Below are positions 47,366-58,129 of a stretch of DNA of 64,000 nucleotides, piece by piece. A program made the position numbers and the translations under genes. The notes beneath the pieces were generated by a model. That model was not told the DNA's origin and ran no database searches. It saw only the letters and a program-made list of their open reading frames with translations. Each line of letters starts with the position of its first letter. Position 1 is the stretch's first letter. This DNA comes from Craterostigma plantagineum (lineage: Eukaryota > Streptophyta > Magnoliopsida > Lamiales > Linderniaceae): NCBI GenBank assembly GCA_027422505.1, contig JAPQWV010000368.1:1-64000 (forward strand), in the 5' to 3' direction.

Positions 47366-48245
47366 TAGGGGTGGTTCGGTACGGTATACCGTACCAAAAC
47401 TGTGATACCGTATACCGTACCGAAATTTCGGTATCCAAAAAAATCATACCAATACCATACCAAAATTTCGGTATACCTTAAATTTCGATACGGTATCATA
47501 CCGAAATTTCGGTATGGTATCGGTATCATACCTTCTATACCATTCACACGGATAATTTTTTACCATGCATGTCTCGTAACTCGTTAATTCGATGTGTTGG
47601 AATTTTTAATCAATTCAAGCTCCTTAGGCCCCAATAAGATAGATTATTAATACCAAAATTTTCAAAATAAAAAGATTTTTAACCTTAAATAATTTACATA
47701 TTTTAGCCAGTCTCTTAATAAGACAAAAAACTTTACATAACCACAAAATACAACTTTATATACAGATTAATTAGAACGAAGCGGCTATATTTAAAAAATT
47801 AGTGAAGATTAACAAAAAGTAATTGCATTGCATCTTCACGCTTTCAAAATCATTAAAAAAAGGCAAAAACTTTATATACATAAGTAAAGTATGGTGGGCC
47901 TAATATTAGAAAGTTGTGTATAAGTTAATAATTTATTGGCTAAATAAGTTTGAGAAGATCGATCCTTACGAAAATTTTTCATTTTATATTTTTTGAAATA
48001 ATATAATATATATAGGTGTGTATATATATATATAAAATATATTAAAAATTTTTAGTATTTCGGTATTTCGGTATAATCGGTATACCTTATTTTTAAAATT
48101 TTCATACCATTACCGTACCGAAAATTTTCGGTACGGTATCATACCTTACCAAAAACTTCGGTATACCAAAATTTTCGATATTTTCGATACGATTCGATAC
48201 GATAAGGACGATATTTCGGTATTTCGGTATTTTTTTCCAGCCCTA
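47366..48245. mobile_element. Non-autonomous hAT element (880 bp, TSD CTCAAAAC)
   Basis: Ends TAGGGGTGGTTCGGTACGG and, inward from the right, TAGGGCTGGAAAAAAATACC. An exact 8-bp TSD CTCAAAAC lies at 47358-47365 and 48246-48253. Subterminal regions are packed with CGGTAT/ATACCG words. There is no transposase. The TYR/ILE-rich ORFs within it come from the repeat words. Confidence 0.92.
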
Positions 48246-48374
48246 CTCAAAACTGTAGTCTTTTACTCTTCCCCAGTTTTTCCACGCAAGAACCCTAATT
48301 TCGCGCTTGATTATTACTCGAATTGATTATAACTTAGAAGCTTCCACACACCATTTACAGTATATTATCTTCCA

Positions 48375-50339
48375 ATGACCAAGCGTAAATCCCCTGAACG
48401 CGAAAGGAAATGGGACAAGGTATTTAACGCGCTAGTGAAGTTGACCCAGAATTTGCAGGACGAAAGGATCGTTCTTGAAGAAAGAGTAAAATATCTAAAC
48501 GGAGTAATCCATAAGGTTATCTTTTTTTTTTTCCTAGCGTGATTGATTTTTATTCTTTTGGGTCTTCGTTTTAAAGTTGAGATTTTTGAAGTTTTAAGTT
48601 GTCTTTTGAATTTTCTCATTGATTCAGATGAAGTTGGAGCGTCAATACGTATCTGCAAAGTCTGAACACCTTTTGGGTTTAAAGGAGAGGGAGGCACTTA
48701 TTTGTAAGCGTAGATGTGGTCAGTTGCTATTTTGAGTTCCTTCTTCATAGTCTTTCTACATTCATCACGTATTCAAGTAGATATTTCTTCTGCTTCTGTT
48801 TATGTCGATTAAGGGCTGTTTATTAAGTGTATGTTTATATTTGCTATGATTGGTTTCGGGTTTCTTTTATTTTCTGGAATGGGAATAAACGAATTTCGGG
48901 AAGTCGATACATAAGAAAAAAATGTAGTCTTTTGCTATGGTGAAATTCTCAGTTCTTTAACTTGCATAACTTTTTTGACAAACTTTTGGGTCTTATTTTT
49001 CTTTTATTTTTCAAAAACAGAAAATGCCAACAGGGAATTAGCAGATTTAAGAGAAGGGTTCGGCTATCTATGCGAGAAATGTCCCGATGCACAAGTACGT
49101 TTTTCCACACGACAACTGCGCTTTCTTTTGCTTCGCTCTTCAAGTTTCGTAATTGGGATTTTTTTTTAAGGTTCCGTCAGATGAAGTCGTAAGCAAAGGG
49201 AACCATCGAACTAAAACGCTCCGAGAAGAGGCGAAAAGATTAAAAAGCGAACTCGAGAAATGCACGTCCGAGAAAAATTCCTTACTCTCCGCCCATTTGG
49301 CGGAGAAGGACTTCGTTTGGAATCAGTATAAGCGACTGGAGAACGTCCACGACGAGCAAATTAGTAGAAAAGACAAAGAAATCGAAATCGCCAACGAAAA
49401 AGTCGGCGCGCTCGTGAATAAGGTCGAAGAGTTGCACGTCTCAAACGAAAGGCTTAAAGCTCGCATTTCCAAGGCGGAATCTGAGTCGTCTCAGAAGAAC
49501 GTGGAAATATCTCGACTTAAGAACGAAAACGAAACCTTAAAGAGCAAATTGTTGCTCACTATGCCCTCACTACGCCAATGCAGTTCACAATCTGGGAAAC
49601 AACACAATATTGGTGGGAAAAGCAGTACGACGAACGGCAAAGATGTAAGAAGTGAAAAGGAGCCCATTTCTGATACGCCTACCGTTGAAAAGGTGACTAA
49701 AATTGCTTCAATCTCCCATTTATTTAGTGTTCAAGTGATGTAGATAAACTATTAGTCATATTTCGGTATTTGAGTAGCAGCCATGTTTACTATATAACCG
49801 ATCATATGTTGTTTCGTGGAAAAACTACGGATTATGCGTTGTTTGCTAACTATTTTTCTCTCGGTATTGGTCGATTGTCTAATGCGATATGGAAAACCCT
49901 CGTTTACGGGCGAGTTGCCTTGATTTTGGATTTTATTTTTCTCTTTTCTTTTGTTTTTTGCCCATCGTGGTTGAAATGTAATGCCATTCTCTGTTTGGAA
50001 AATTTGCAGACAACTCGAACGAGGCAAACTGCTCGAAAATCCACGGGAGGAACTCCGAAGATTCAGCTTCGTCTGAAGGTGGGACCCTAATTTTCGGCGT
50101 TTTATTAATTTCACCGTAATGTAACTTGGAGGATATACTTTTATTTCTTCGATTTTATTTCGAAATTCGATAGACGTAGTTCGAAAAAAAATGGGTTCTT
50201 GCAGGGGAGCAGCAGCAGCAGCAGTTCGAAGGGAAAAACAGTTGAAAAAGACATGTTGTCTGATTATACTCCGAAGCTCTTTTCGTCGTCCTTCAAAGTT
50301 CCTAAACTGAAGCCGCCCGCCTCTGCGGGACCCACCTGA
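48375..50339 (+). CDS. Coiled-coil protein with a histone H3 tail-like segment
   Basis: Six exons with GT/AG borders and consistent phase: 48375-48515, 48628-48718, 49021-49094, 49171-49692, 50010-50078 and 50205-50339, giving 343 residues. Residues 1-12 are basic. About 15-75 and 110-245 are predicted coiled coil (LEERVKYLNGVIHK, LREEAKRLKSELEKC, VGALVNKVEELHVSNERLKA), interrupted by a CEKC motif near residue 95. Exon 5 (277-299) reads RTRQTARKSTGG within it, matching histone H3 residues 2-13 except K4 to R. Exon 6 is Ser- and Lys-rich (SSSSSSKGKTVEK, FKVPKLKPP). I do not recognise the family. The H3-like segment and basic tail suggest a nuclear protein that may bind H3-tail readers or modifiers; that is inference. 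Confidence 0.85.
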
Positions 50340-51330
50340 CATTTCGTCGCCTTCTTTGTCGACCTTAAAAGTTATCGCTCGATGCGTCAATTCGAAAATT
50401 ATGATTGTTATTGTAGCTTTTAACTATGCTACTGTGTAGTTCTGAATGTGCTAATTTCTTTCATCTTTGCAATTATTGGAATCGTGTTTGGCCATCTTGT
50501 GAAATTAGACAGAATATTAGATGTATTTCAAATTAAAACAACATTTGGGGTTATCTTCTTTTATTTGCATCGTCCAAGAATATATTTGCATCTTCTTTTA
50601 TCAAATAAAGTCAAGATGTTTGATACGTAAACGTAACTGGCGAAGAGATTGGAGTTAGTTCACGAAGCATGCCATCCTCCAAGTAGGTTTCATTTCAGCA
50701 GCCAACACTTTGCACTTGTTCGAATATTTAAATATTTTTATATTTAGGCCGTGCAGCTGTCCATTTATCCATTTATTTACTTTTATTTATCGTGTTACGC
50801 ATATCATTTAAATAATGACTGGGTGAAGTAGGATTTAGAACGTAAAATAAAACATGTAAAAATTAGGTTAAACTGTTCAAGTTTTTATTTATTTTATTTA
50901 ATCAGTAAAATATAGTAACAAAGTTTGTTGAGTTTATTTTGTACTCATACGTTCACTCACGATACTTTAGTTATTAATTTGTTTAAATGATTTTATTTCT
51001 CAATAACGCCCTCATCGAATTATTTACACGGTTCTCCCATAAATGGATTTATGCTTCCTTCAGTTATACAATTATTTGATTTTTCTTCCGTACTTATTAC
51101 GATTTCCAAACATCATACTCGCCTACCAATTTTGTGAGACTGACTATTCAAACGTGTATCTTTGAGAACTTACGCCAATTATAAATATATATTAAATAAG
51201 TATGACTTGTCCCAACATCATTAATGACTTCAAACTTTACATTCAAAGCTAAGTGCAAAGAACGTTAGTTAGCTGCATGCAATGAAACCCCCGATCGTTC
51301 TCTACCATATTGTATAACAGCCCTAAATAT
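50340..51330. other. Intergenic region, 3' UTR and F3H promoter
   Basis: AT-rich DNA with no coding motif. The part nearest F3H holds a CCTACCA word (51122-51128) that resembles the AC-type sites bound by R2R3-MYB factors of flavonoid genes; one match of 7 bases is weak evidence. Confidence 0.4.
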
Positions 51331-51340
51331 TTATATATAT
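51331..51340 (+). promoter_or_regulatory. Putative TATA box of F3H
   Basis: TTATATATAT lies 103 bases before the ATG, in the usual position for a plant TATA box. The surrounding DNA is AT-rich, which lowers confidence. Confidence 0.45.
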
Positions 51341-51442
51341 ACATTCTAAAACACATATATGTTATATGTAAATCCATATTCCTATATAAAAAAATAAATA
51401 ACATTTACCCTCAATAATAATAGACATTGATAATCTGTTAAC

Positions 51443-53531
51443 ATGGCGTTCTCAGGAAAGAAAACCCTAACTTCGATGTCTCATGAAAAGTTTCTCCTCA
51501 AAAAGTTCATAAGGGACGAAGACGAAAGGCCAAACGTGGCCTATGATCAATTCAGCGATCAGATTCCTTTGATATCTCTCGCCAATATCGACGACGAAGG
51601 CGATTCATGTAATAATAATACGAGGAAAGATATGTGCAAGAAAATAGCACAAGCATGCGAAGATTGGGGCATTTTCCAAGTGATCGATCATGGGGTCGAT
51701 TCGAAGCTCATCGAAGATATGACTCGTTTGGCCCGCGAGTTCTTCGACTTGCCCGACGAGGAAAAGCTTAGGTTCGACATGTCCGGCGGGAAAAAGGGCG
51801 GGTTCATCGTTTCTAGCCACCTCCAGGTAATATTTATTCGTTCTTGATTTATATATTTTTACATCGAGGCCATCTTTTTATATTTTTGCCCCGTTCATGA
51901 CCTAAAAAATATATTTAGGTGAAATTTTTTATTATATGTATTGATATTGGGCCCTTATATTTCGTCCTAAAACTTGGGGGACACGTGGAATAGACCAGAA
52001 TGCACGAGCCAAATCCAGCCATGCATTACATTATCTTACTATTATTAAGCATCGGGCTTGATATAAACTGCAATAAAATTGGTCAGTCAAATTAGTGTTA
52101 TTATAAAATAAAATAAATCACCCACTACCTTGAATTAATTACTATTACCCCTCTATTTTACTTAATATTAACATGATGCATTTATCTAATATACATATAT
52201 ATATATATATATTCATATATATATATATATATATATATAATCACACACATACAGGCGTGCAAAATATAGTAGTAGTTAATTATATGATTACTACATGGGA
52301 ATAAACAATTAACCAGGGTTTTTTTTTTCGTTTTAAGGGCGAGGTAGTCCAAGACTGGCGCGAAATAGTGACCTACTTCACATACCCGATCAAAGCCCGA
52401 GACTACTCACGGTGGCCCGACAAGCCCGAGTCTTGGCGGGCCGTAACTGAAGCCTACAGCTCGCAGCTCATGGGCTTAGGATGCAAGTTGCTAGGAGTCT
52501 TATCGGAGGCTATGGGCCTCGAAAGAGAGGCGTTGACTAAAGCGTGTGTTGACATGGATCAGAAAGTCGTGGTCAACTATTACCCGAAATGCCCTCAGCC
52601 CAGTTTGACGTTGGGCCTCAAGAGGCACACCGACCCCGGGTTGATCACCCTTTTGTTTCAGGACGAGGTCGGGGGGCTTCAGGCGACTCGGGACGGGGGG
52701 AAATCCTGGATCACGGTACAGCCTGTTAAGGGCGCGTTTGTCGTCAATCTCGGTGATTTTGGTCATGTGAGTTTATTTTCGACGTTTGATATTCATGAAT
52801 GATATTATCTTATTATATGTTTATTTAATTAGTTGGTTTTTTCTGCGGAGGCTAGAACCAGTTTTATAAATCGTTTTTAGTTTTCTTGTTTATTTTAATC
52901 TATAAGCTCAAGCTTCACAACCACCTACTATAGGAAAATTTTAAGTACTCCATGATCATTTTCAACCAAACTGCCAATTTCTTATTTTTTTATTATATCC
53001 TTAATTAGTTGGTCCGCCCTACTGGAATCCACTAATATTATCCTTTTTATAAATTCATATGAACCATATTTTTTCTATAAGCTAGAATTTCACAACCAAC
53101 TATTAAATGAAAATTTTGCGCTCGAGTTCATTTTTTTCGAGTTCGATCAATGTTTTCGTCACTAAAATTCTTTAATTTCAACTTTTTTGGGCAAAAATTG
53201 GCAGTACTTGAGCAACGGGAGGTTCAAGAACGCGGACCATCGAGCAGTGGTAAACTCGAACACGAGTAGGTTGTCGATCGCAACGTTCGAAAACCCGTCG
53301 CCCGAGGCCATCGTTTACCCGCTCAAGGTTACAGAAGGGGATAAGCCAATCATCGACGAGCCTATCACTTTCGCGGAAATGTACAAGATAAAGATGACGA
53401 AGGATATCGAAATCGCCAAGCTCAAGAAGTTGGCCAAAGCCAAGGAACAAAAATTGCAAGAAGTCAATAACGTCGAAGATCATCGCATGAATAGTAATGG
53501 AAAGGCTAAATCGGAGGTTGAAGTCTTTTAG
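51443..53531 (+). CDS. F3H: Flavanone 3-hydroxylase (naringenin,2-oxoglutarate 3-dioxygenase)
   Basis: Three exons, 51443-51826, 52338-52766 and 53205-53531, give 379 residues. The enzyme is a cytosolic Fe(II)/2-oxoglutarate dioxygenase that turns flavanones such as naringenin into dihydroflavonols, the branch point to flavonols, anthocyanins and tannins. Family hallmarks are [52 protein letters not shown] and [20 protein letters not shown]. Iron ligands are H225 and D227 (RHTDPG) and H283 (NADH); 2-oxoglutarate is held by R293/S295 (RLS). The two-intron layout is typical. Oddities: residue 269 is Phe in NLGDFGH where the family normally has His, and the C terminus has a Lys-rich extension that makes it about 10-15 residues longer than most F3Hs. 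Both leave the catalytic residues intact. Confidence 0.97.
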
Positions 53532-53927
53532 AGGGTGAAATGTTTGGGAGTTACACTATATTTTCCGTATGATAATTTTTAATGTTTTGCTGTAATAATA
53601 AGCGATTGGAATTTATTACCGTATTTATACTTTATAAATGAATCGTTCTTGAGCTTCATGGTAAAACAATTAAGCTCAAGGGACACGAGAAGCGTAACGT
53701 TCGATGCGTACCTTTACATTTTTTCTTTTCTTTTGCACATCGAATTCTGCATACCAAACGCACGTTTACTATGTGTTTGGATCAAAAAAAATGAGTGAGG
53801 AAAGAAAACTAATGAGAAACTGTTTTCTGTTGTTTTTCTTCTATGCAAATTGATTTTTTATGATTTTAGCTTTAAATTGGTTTGAGTTTTCTTTCTTTTC
53901 ATTTCATTTTCTCCGCTAATTCTCTAA
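53532..53927. other. F3H 3' UTR and spacer
   Basis: 3' UTR and AT-rich DNA up to the Harbinger element; nothing else recognised. Confidence 0.5.
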
Positions 53928-54621
53928 GATGTGTTTGGTTCATGGAATTTACCATGGAGAGGAAAGAAATGGTAGGGAAAAGCATTTTTTGTGTTTGGTT
54001 ACGAAGGAAAATAATGTGGAAAAGAAAGAAAAGAGAAGAAAAGAAAAAGAAAAAGAAAATATAACTAACAATCCTAGAATTCTATTTCCATACGAAAATG
54101 CGAGGAAAATGCGAGAAAACAGAAGCTCTTCTCTCTAATTACATTCGTCGGAGACGATCTTCCTTGCTACTCAATCGATGTCTTCTCAACAAAGAGGAAA
54201 ATTATCTAGCTCGAATAGTAAAAATTCTTCATCAAACTTAGAACATAGGCTTCCTTATACAAATCAAACCCTAGGCCATTCAACTTGTCCCACAGTCAAA
54301 GTCATCGATCGACAAAATCTACAGTGCGAAGAGGTGCAAGTTCTTCTCAGTTTGGTCTAATCAACGACGAAGATGATCAATCATTACAATATCACAAGCT
54401 TGGATCGCCAACCTATCAATGGTCTGGAAGACGAGGTACGCCATAATTTTCAGGATTATTATTTTAGCTAGGAAGACAATATATGATGCATCGATGATTC
54501 TGTTTAGCTCAGTGCGAAGAAATTACTTGCTGTTCTATGCCTGCGATGTGTTCGATGAATTGTCTCCATGGATAATATGCTGTGAATAGTCATGCTTGTA
54601 TGGGATTATCAACTCCGTTTA

Positions 54622-55311
54622 GAGCATCTCCAATGGAGCTGCAAATCCCATAAAATGGGGTAAAATTACTCCAATGGAACCCCAAAATCAAACCAAAAAT
54701 GCGAATAAACCTTCTCTCTCCTAATTAAAACGCATAGTTGCGTTTGAAGCGGTTTGTATGCGATGTAACTTTTCAATTTACACAGAACTCCCAAATTTTC
54801 CCATTTTGTCAGAAATAGCAGATGATGGACTGAAAAAGTTGACATATCAAGAAAAAGCAATCGAGAAATATCATTAAAAAAATATGATAGGAGATACAAA
54901 TATGATTTTGGTCATGGTGATAGCTTTTGACGTGACTTTATTTTCCTTCAATAACTAGATGTACTATAGTCGATTAGCTATTTTTCTTTTTGATCCTTTC
55001 TTTCGATGCTTTTTATGAATAATTATATTGTAGTTGTCGTATTTTTAATAAACATTAATTGATGTTTTTTATTTGTATAAACTTAACCTTATTATTTTTT
55101 TGATTAAATCTAAAATAATATTGTAATTAAATTTTTAAAGTTATAAAATATGTGGGTAATATTGAAATTTGTAGCATTTTGTGTGAAAGTGAAAATTACA
55201 AAATAGTCATTTGAGTTTGAGAATGAGTTGAATGGTTGGAGAAGAATTACTGCATTTTGAGTTTGAGTATGCGTTTGAGTTTGAGAATGCGTTTATCGAT
55301 TGGAGATGGTC
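54622..55311. mobile_element. Tourist-like MITE (690 bp, TSD TTA)
   Basis: Terminal repeats GAGCATCTCCAATGGAG and, inward from the right, GACCATCTCCAATCG, flanked by TTA (54619-54621 and 55312-55314). Same family as 40138-40462 but longer. It contains GCGTTTGAGTTTGAG-type short repeats near the right end. Confidence 0.85.
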
Positions 55312-55662
55312 TTAGTTGTTAAAACATAAGCATGAGTGCTAAGCATGTCCCTGTCATTCAAAGTATTGTTGACCTCATATTTATATAGAGAGCCTAGAAT
55401 ATCATTTCTTTTTACCGTGTAGATGGATATAGGCGAAGACGAACAATGGGATAAAGTGAGAAACTGGGCGGCTTCATGTGTTGTGGTTTGTACATTGTAT
55501 TCGGTTGTTCTTGTTTCACTAATTCGAGGATCAGATATAGAGATGTGTCAAGTTCAATAGAGGGTGATTATGAAAGGCAAAGTTTATTGAGACTGTAGCA
55601 TACCGTCCCATACCGGGTGTCACTGTGGCATCGGTCCTTACCGGGACCTATGGGGTTGGGCC

Positions 55663-56134
55663 TGTTGTTTTATTTTAACTGTGGAGGAACGAAACTACTT
55701 CTTATTATTTCCTGACAGTGTTTTTTTCGGTTCTCTGTTTTACATGCAAACACACACACGCACTTGTATTTCTCTTTTTTTCTCTCACACGACACCTCTC
55801 TCTCCCACTCACTTTTCTTACATGGCACTTTGTGCCTTTTCTCTCCACTCACCCCACACTTCTTTCACAACCTATGCATGCTATATATATAGATACAAAT
55901 GACACATAAGCTTAGCTAAGCATTAAATATCATATCATGCGTGTAGATCTATTTTTGACTTATATAGCAATCATATCCAATCTTTGAGATCTTCACAAAT
56001 CCTTTTCTGACTTTACTGTATGAAAGGCTTCATGGCTGCTTCAACATCTTCAACTGTGTTTTTTTCTTTTTCAAAATCTTCGGCCACTTCACTAATTTTC
56101 AACTTCGGTCCCACTTTGAGATTATTAGCTAACA
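55663..56134 (-). repeat. 3' LTR of the chaperone-carrying element
   Basis: 472 bp; minus-strand start TGTTAGCTAATAATC at 56134 and end AAATAAAACAACA at 55663. It has a TATATATAGAT box near 55880. Three differences from the 5' LTR were seen (near 55683, 55757 and 56029). Confidence 0.95.
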
Positions 56135-56168
56135 AATTCCCCCCTTAATCTCAAAGTGTTTGGATCTT

Positions 56169-58127
56169 TTATCGATCTTTAAATTTGACCCGCTTTCGTC
56201 TGTCATACGTCGCGGCTCGCCACTTGCCATCAACAAACGTCTTCGAGCACTTCGCTTCAATGCTCACCATGTGCTTCCCAAACCAGATATTTTTATGAAC
56301 CCATTTTTTCTTAGTCCTAACATTTTTCCAATATTTGTCTGACACCTTCCTTTGGTCGTACTCGTCTGTCACTAAGCAGCACAGAGACTCTACCACTAAA
56401 TTTTCTTCTTGGACCGCATTTGCCCTTCGGTTCGGTTCTTCGGCGATGTAATAAATATCCTCGTAATTTTTATTCATCCATGTGACGTAGTCCTTCAAGC
56501 TCGTCACCTCGTCGTTGTAAATGGGATTGTCGGCTTTTTCGCGCTTCTTAACAAGCTCCTTATTTATTACCTCTATTGAGATAATTTTGTACTGCTCCAC
56601 ATCATTTTTCACGAATATACTTTCGAATTTATATTTTACCTCCTCTGCGATTTTTCTGTCGGGTTTGTGGTACTCAATATCTGCGGGTGTGTCGACTGAG
56701 CGCTTAGCTCCGTACCGCGGCATCTCGAGGGTCTCCTTCATTGGTACGTCAGTCGCCTCTTTGGTCACGAGGTCATCAATCTTATTCGTGACCTCCTCCG
56801 GAATTTCTCTGCGATTTTGGTCGATCTCTTTCTCCTTCATATTTTGATTATCGCCAATCCGCTTGGGGACCTCCTTGGTCGACGTCTCGATCACGTCCTT
56901 CTCGTCCGTCTCTAATTTTTCGGCGAGCTTGTATTTGTTGTTGCTTCGATTTTTCAAGTCGTTCATGTATTTCTCAAGGCTGTTTCTCGCATCGATCCAT
57001 TCTTTTATCTCTTTGTCTTTCTTGCGTTTCTTTTCTTCGTCAACGCGTTCTTTCTCGTTAAGACTGGCCTCCGTAGGTTCTCTAGTCTTCTGTGTCGTGA
57101 CTTTATCGACAACAGGTCGCATGACCTCCGTCGTGGCTGCGCAGGTTGTCTCTTTCACGCCGCGCTCCTGTTTCTCTCCTCGCATAACTTCTTCAGCATG
57201 CTTGGTTGTCTCTTCAACCGTCTCACCGCCTTTCTCGGACAGTGTCTCGTGTGTCTCAACGGCTTTTACGTTCGCCTTGTGGAATTTATCTTTACCTTCG
57301 TCCGACGAAGTGTGCATGGCATCGTCGACCTCGTTCTTTATCTCCTCGGCATTTCCCGATCCCTTCACGCCGATTTCCTCGACTTTCTCAGGAGGTTGTC
57401 GTAGCGGCGTTTCCTCATACGCCTCGTCTTGCTCGTGCTCCTCTTCGTTTGGAACTCCTTTTTCCTTTTCGTCTTCCACGGGCTCTCCGGCTTTTGGATA
57501 TATTTCCTCCTCTTTATCGCCATCGGCTTTCATCTTTGATGATTCGCCTTCTTCTTTTTCCATCTCGGATTTTTGTGGTGGTTCGGCTTTTTTCTTTTCC
57601 ACCACTGGCTCAGCATGATCTTTATCACGCTCGCTCTCCACGACACGAGCTACCTCTTCTCGTACGGGTTCGCCCTCAACGTCCTTCTCGTCCTCCTTCG
57701 TTGTCTCAAGTTGGCCCTGTTTTTGTGGCTGAACTTGATTGCTGCAAGCGTCTTTATACGATTTCTCCAACAGATCCCAGGCTTCCTTGGCGTTTGTTAT
57801 TGCACCTATCACTCTAGCACCAGTAAATTCTACCGCTTTGCGGATGACGACGATCGCGAAACTATTTTCTATGCCAGCAGCTCGCAACGTCTTCCCTTGC
57901 GACCTTGTATACTTCGTCGTATCTGCTGAATATCCATCTTCGATTATTTCCCATAAGCCTTCCGATTTCAGCAATGCTCTCGTCTCGGCGCTCCACCATA
58001 CGTAATTACTTTCAGTGAGTTTTGGCGGGAGTGGCATTCCAACACCTGGTAATTTCAGCATCACCATCGGCTCTGACGGTTTCGTTGACACCTTTGGCTC
58101 TTTTGACACCATCAGCTCTGATACCAT
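56169..58127 (-). CDS. Chimeric gag-like ORF with captured BiP (Hsp70) and Hsp90 fragments
   Basis: A 652-residue uninterrupted ORF whose ATG lies inside the primer-binding site. Residues about 35-125 are copia gag-like (LTESNYVWWSAETRALLKSE, GLWEIIEDGY, AKEAWDLLEKSY). Residues 140-365 are low-complexity Glu/Lys-rich. Residues about 370-430 resemble the C-terminal lid of plant ER Hsp70/BiP (EIKEWIDARNSLEKY, KLAEKLETDEKDVIET, DNQ). Residues about 510-592 resemble cytosolic Hsp90: the middle-domain part (VINKELVKKREK, then TSLKDYVTWMNK and DIYYI) is followed by the C-terminal-domain motif VVESLCCLVTDEY, with the sequence between them missing. The last 60 residues are basic and unrecognised. The reading frame is intact despite the odd content, so it may be selected or simply very young. 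The function is unknown. Confidence 0.85.
   Translation of the reverse strand: MVSELMVSKEPKVSTKPSEPMVMLKLPGVGMPLPPKLTESNYVWWSAETRALLKSEGLWEIIEDGYSADTTKYTRSQGKTLRAAGIENSFAIVVIRKAVEFTGARVIGAITNAKEAWDLLEKSYKDACSNQVQPQKQGQLETTKEDEKDVEGEPVREEVARVVESERDKDHAEPVVEKKKAEPPQKSEMEKEEGESSKMKADGDKEEEIYPKAGEPVEDEKEKGVPNEEEHEQDEAYEETPLRQPPEKVEEIGVKGSGNAEEIKNEVDDAMHTSSDEGKDKFHKANVKAVETHETLSEKGGETVEETTKHAEEVMRGEKQERGVKETTCAATTEVMRPVVDKVTTQKTREPTEASLNEKERVDEEKKRKKDKEIKEWIDARNSLEKYMNDLKNRSNNKYKLAEKLETDEKDVIETSTKEVPKRIGDNQNMKEKEIDQNRREIPEEVTNKIDDLVTKEATDVPMKETLEMPRYGAKRSVDTPADIEYHKPDRKIAEEVKYKFESIFVKNDVEQYKIISIEVINKELVKKREKADNPIYNDEVTSLKDYVTWMNKNYEDIYYIAEEPNRRANAVQEENLVVESLCCLVTDEYDQRKVSDKYWKNVRTKKKWVHKNIWFGKHMVSIEAKCSKTFVDGKWRAATYDRRKRVKFKDR
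58115..58126 (-). other. Primer-binding site of the chaperone-carrying element
   Basis: TGGTATCAGAGC on the minus strand, three bases inside the 5' LTR boundary (58130), complementary to the 3' end of plant initiator Met tRNA. The ORF start codon (58127-58125) overlaps its first two bases. Confidence 0.9.
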
Positions 58128-58129
58128 TT

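Noticed and set aside
56521..57929. Plus-strand ORFs (Ser/Phe/Leu-rich, up to 251 residues) opposite the chimeric gag ORF
   Set aside because: They are antisense shadows of a Glu/Lys-rich frame; they have no domain and cross the retrotransposon body.
58115..58126. A tRNA gene suggested by the TGGTATCAGAGC word
   Set aside because: Only the primer-binding complement is present; no cloverleaf can be drawn from the flanks.
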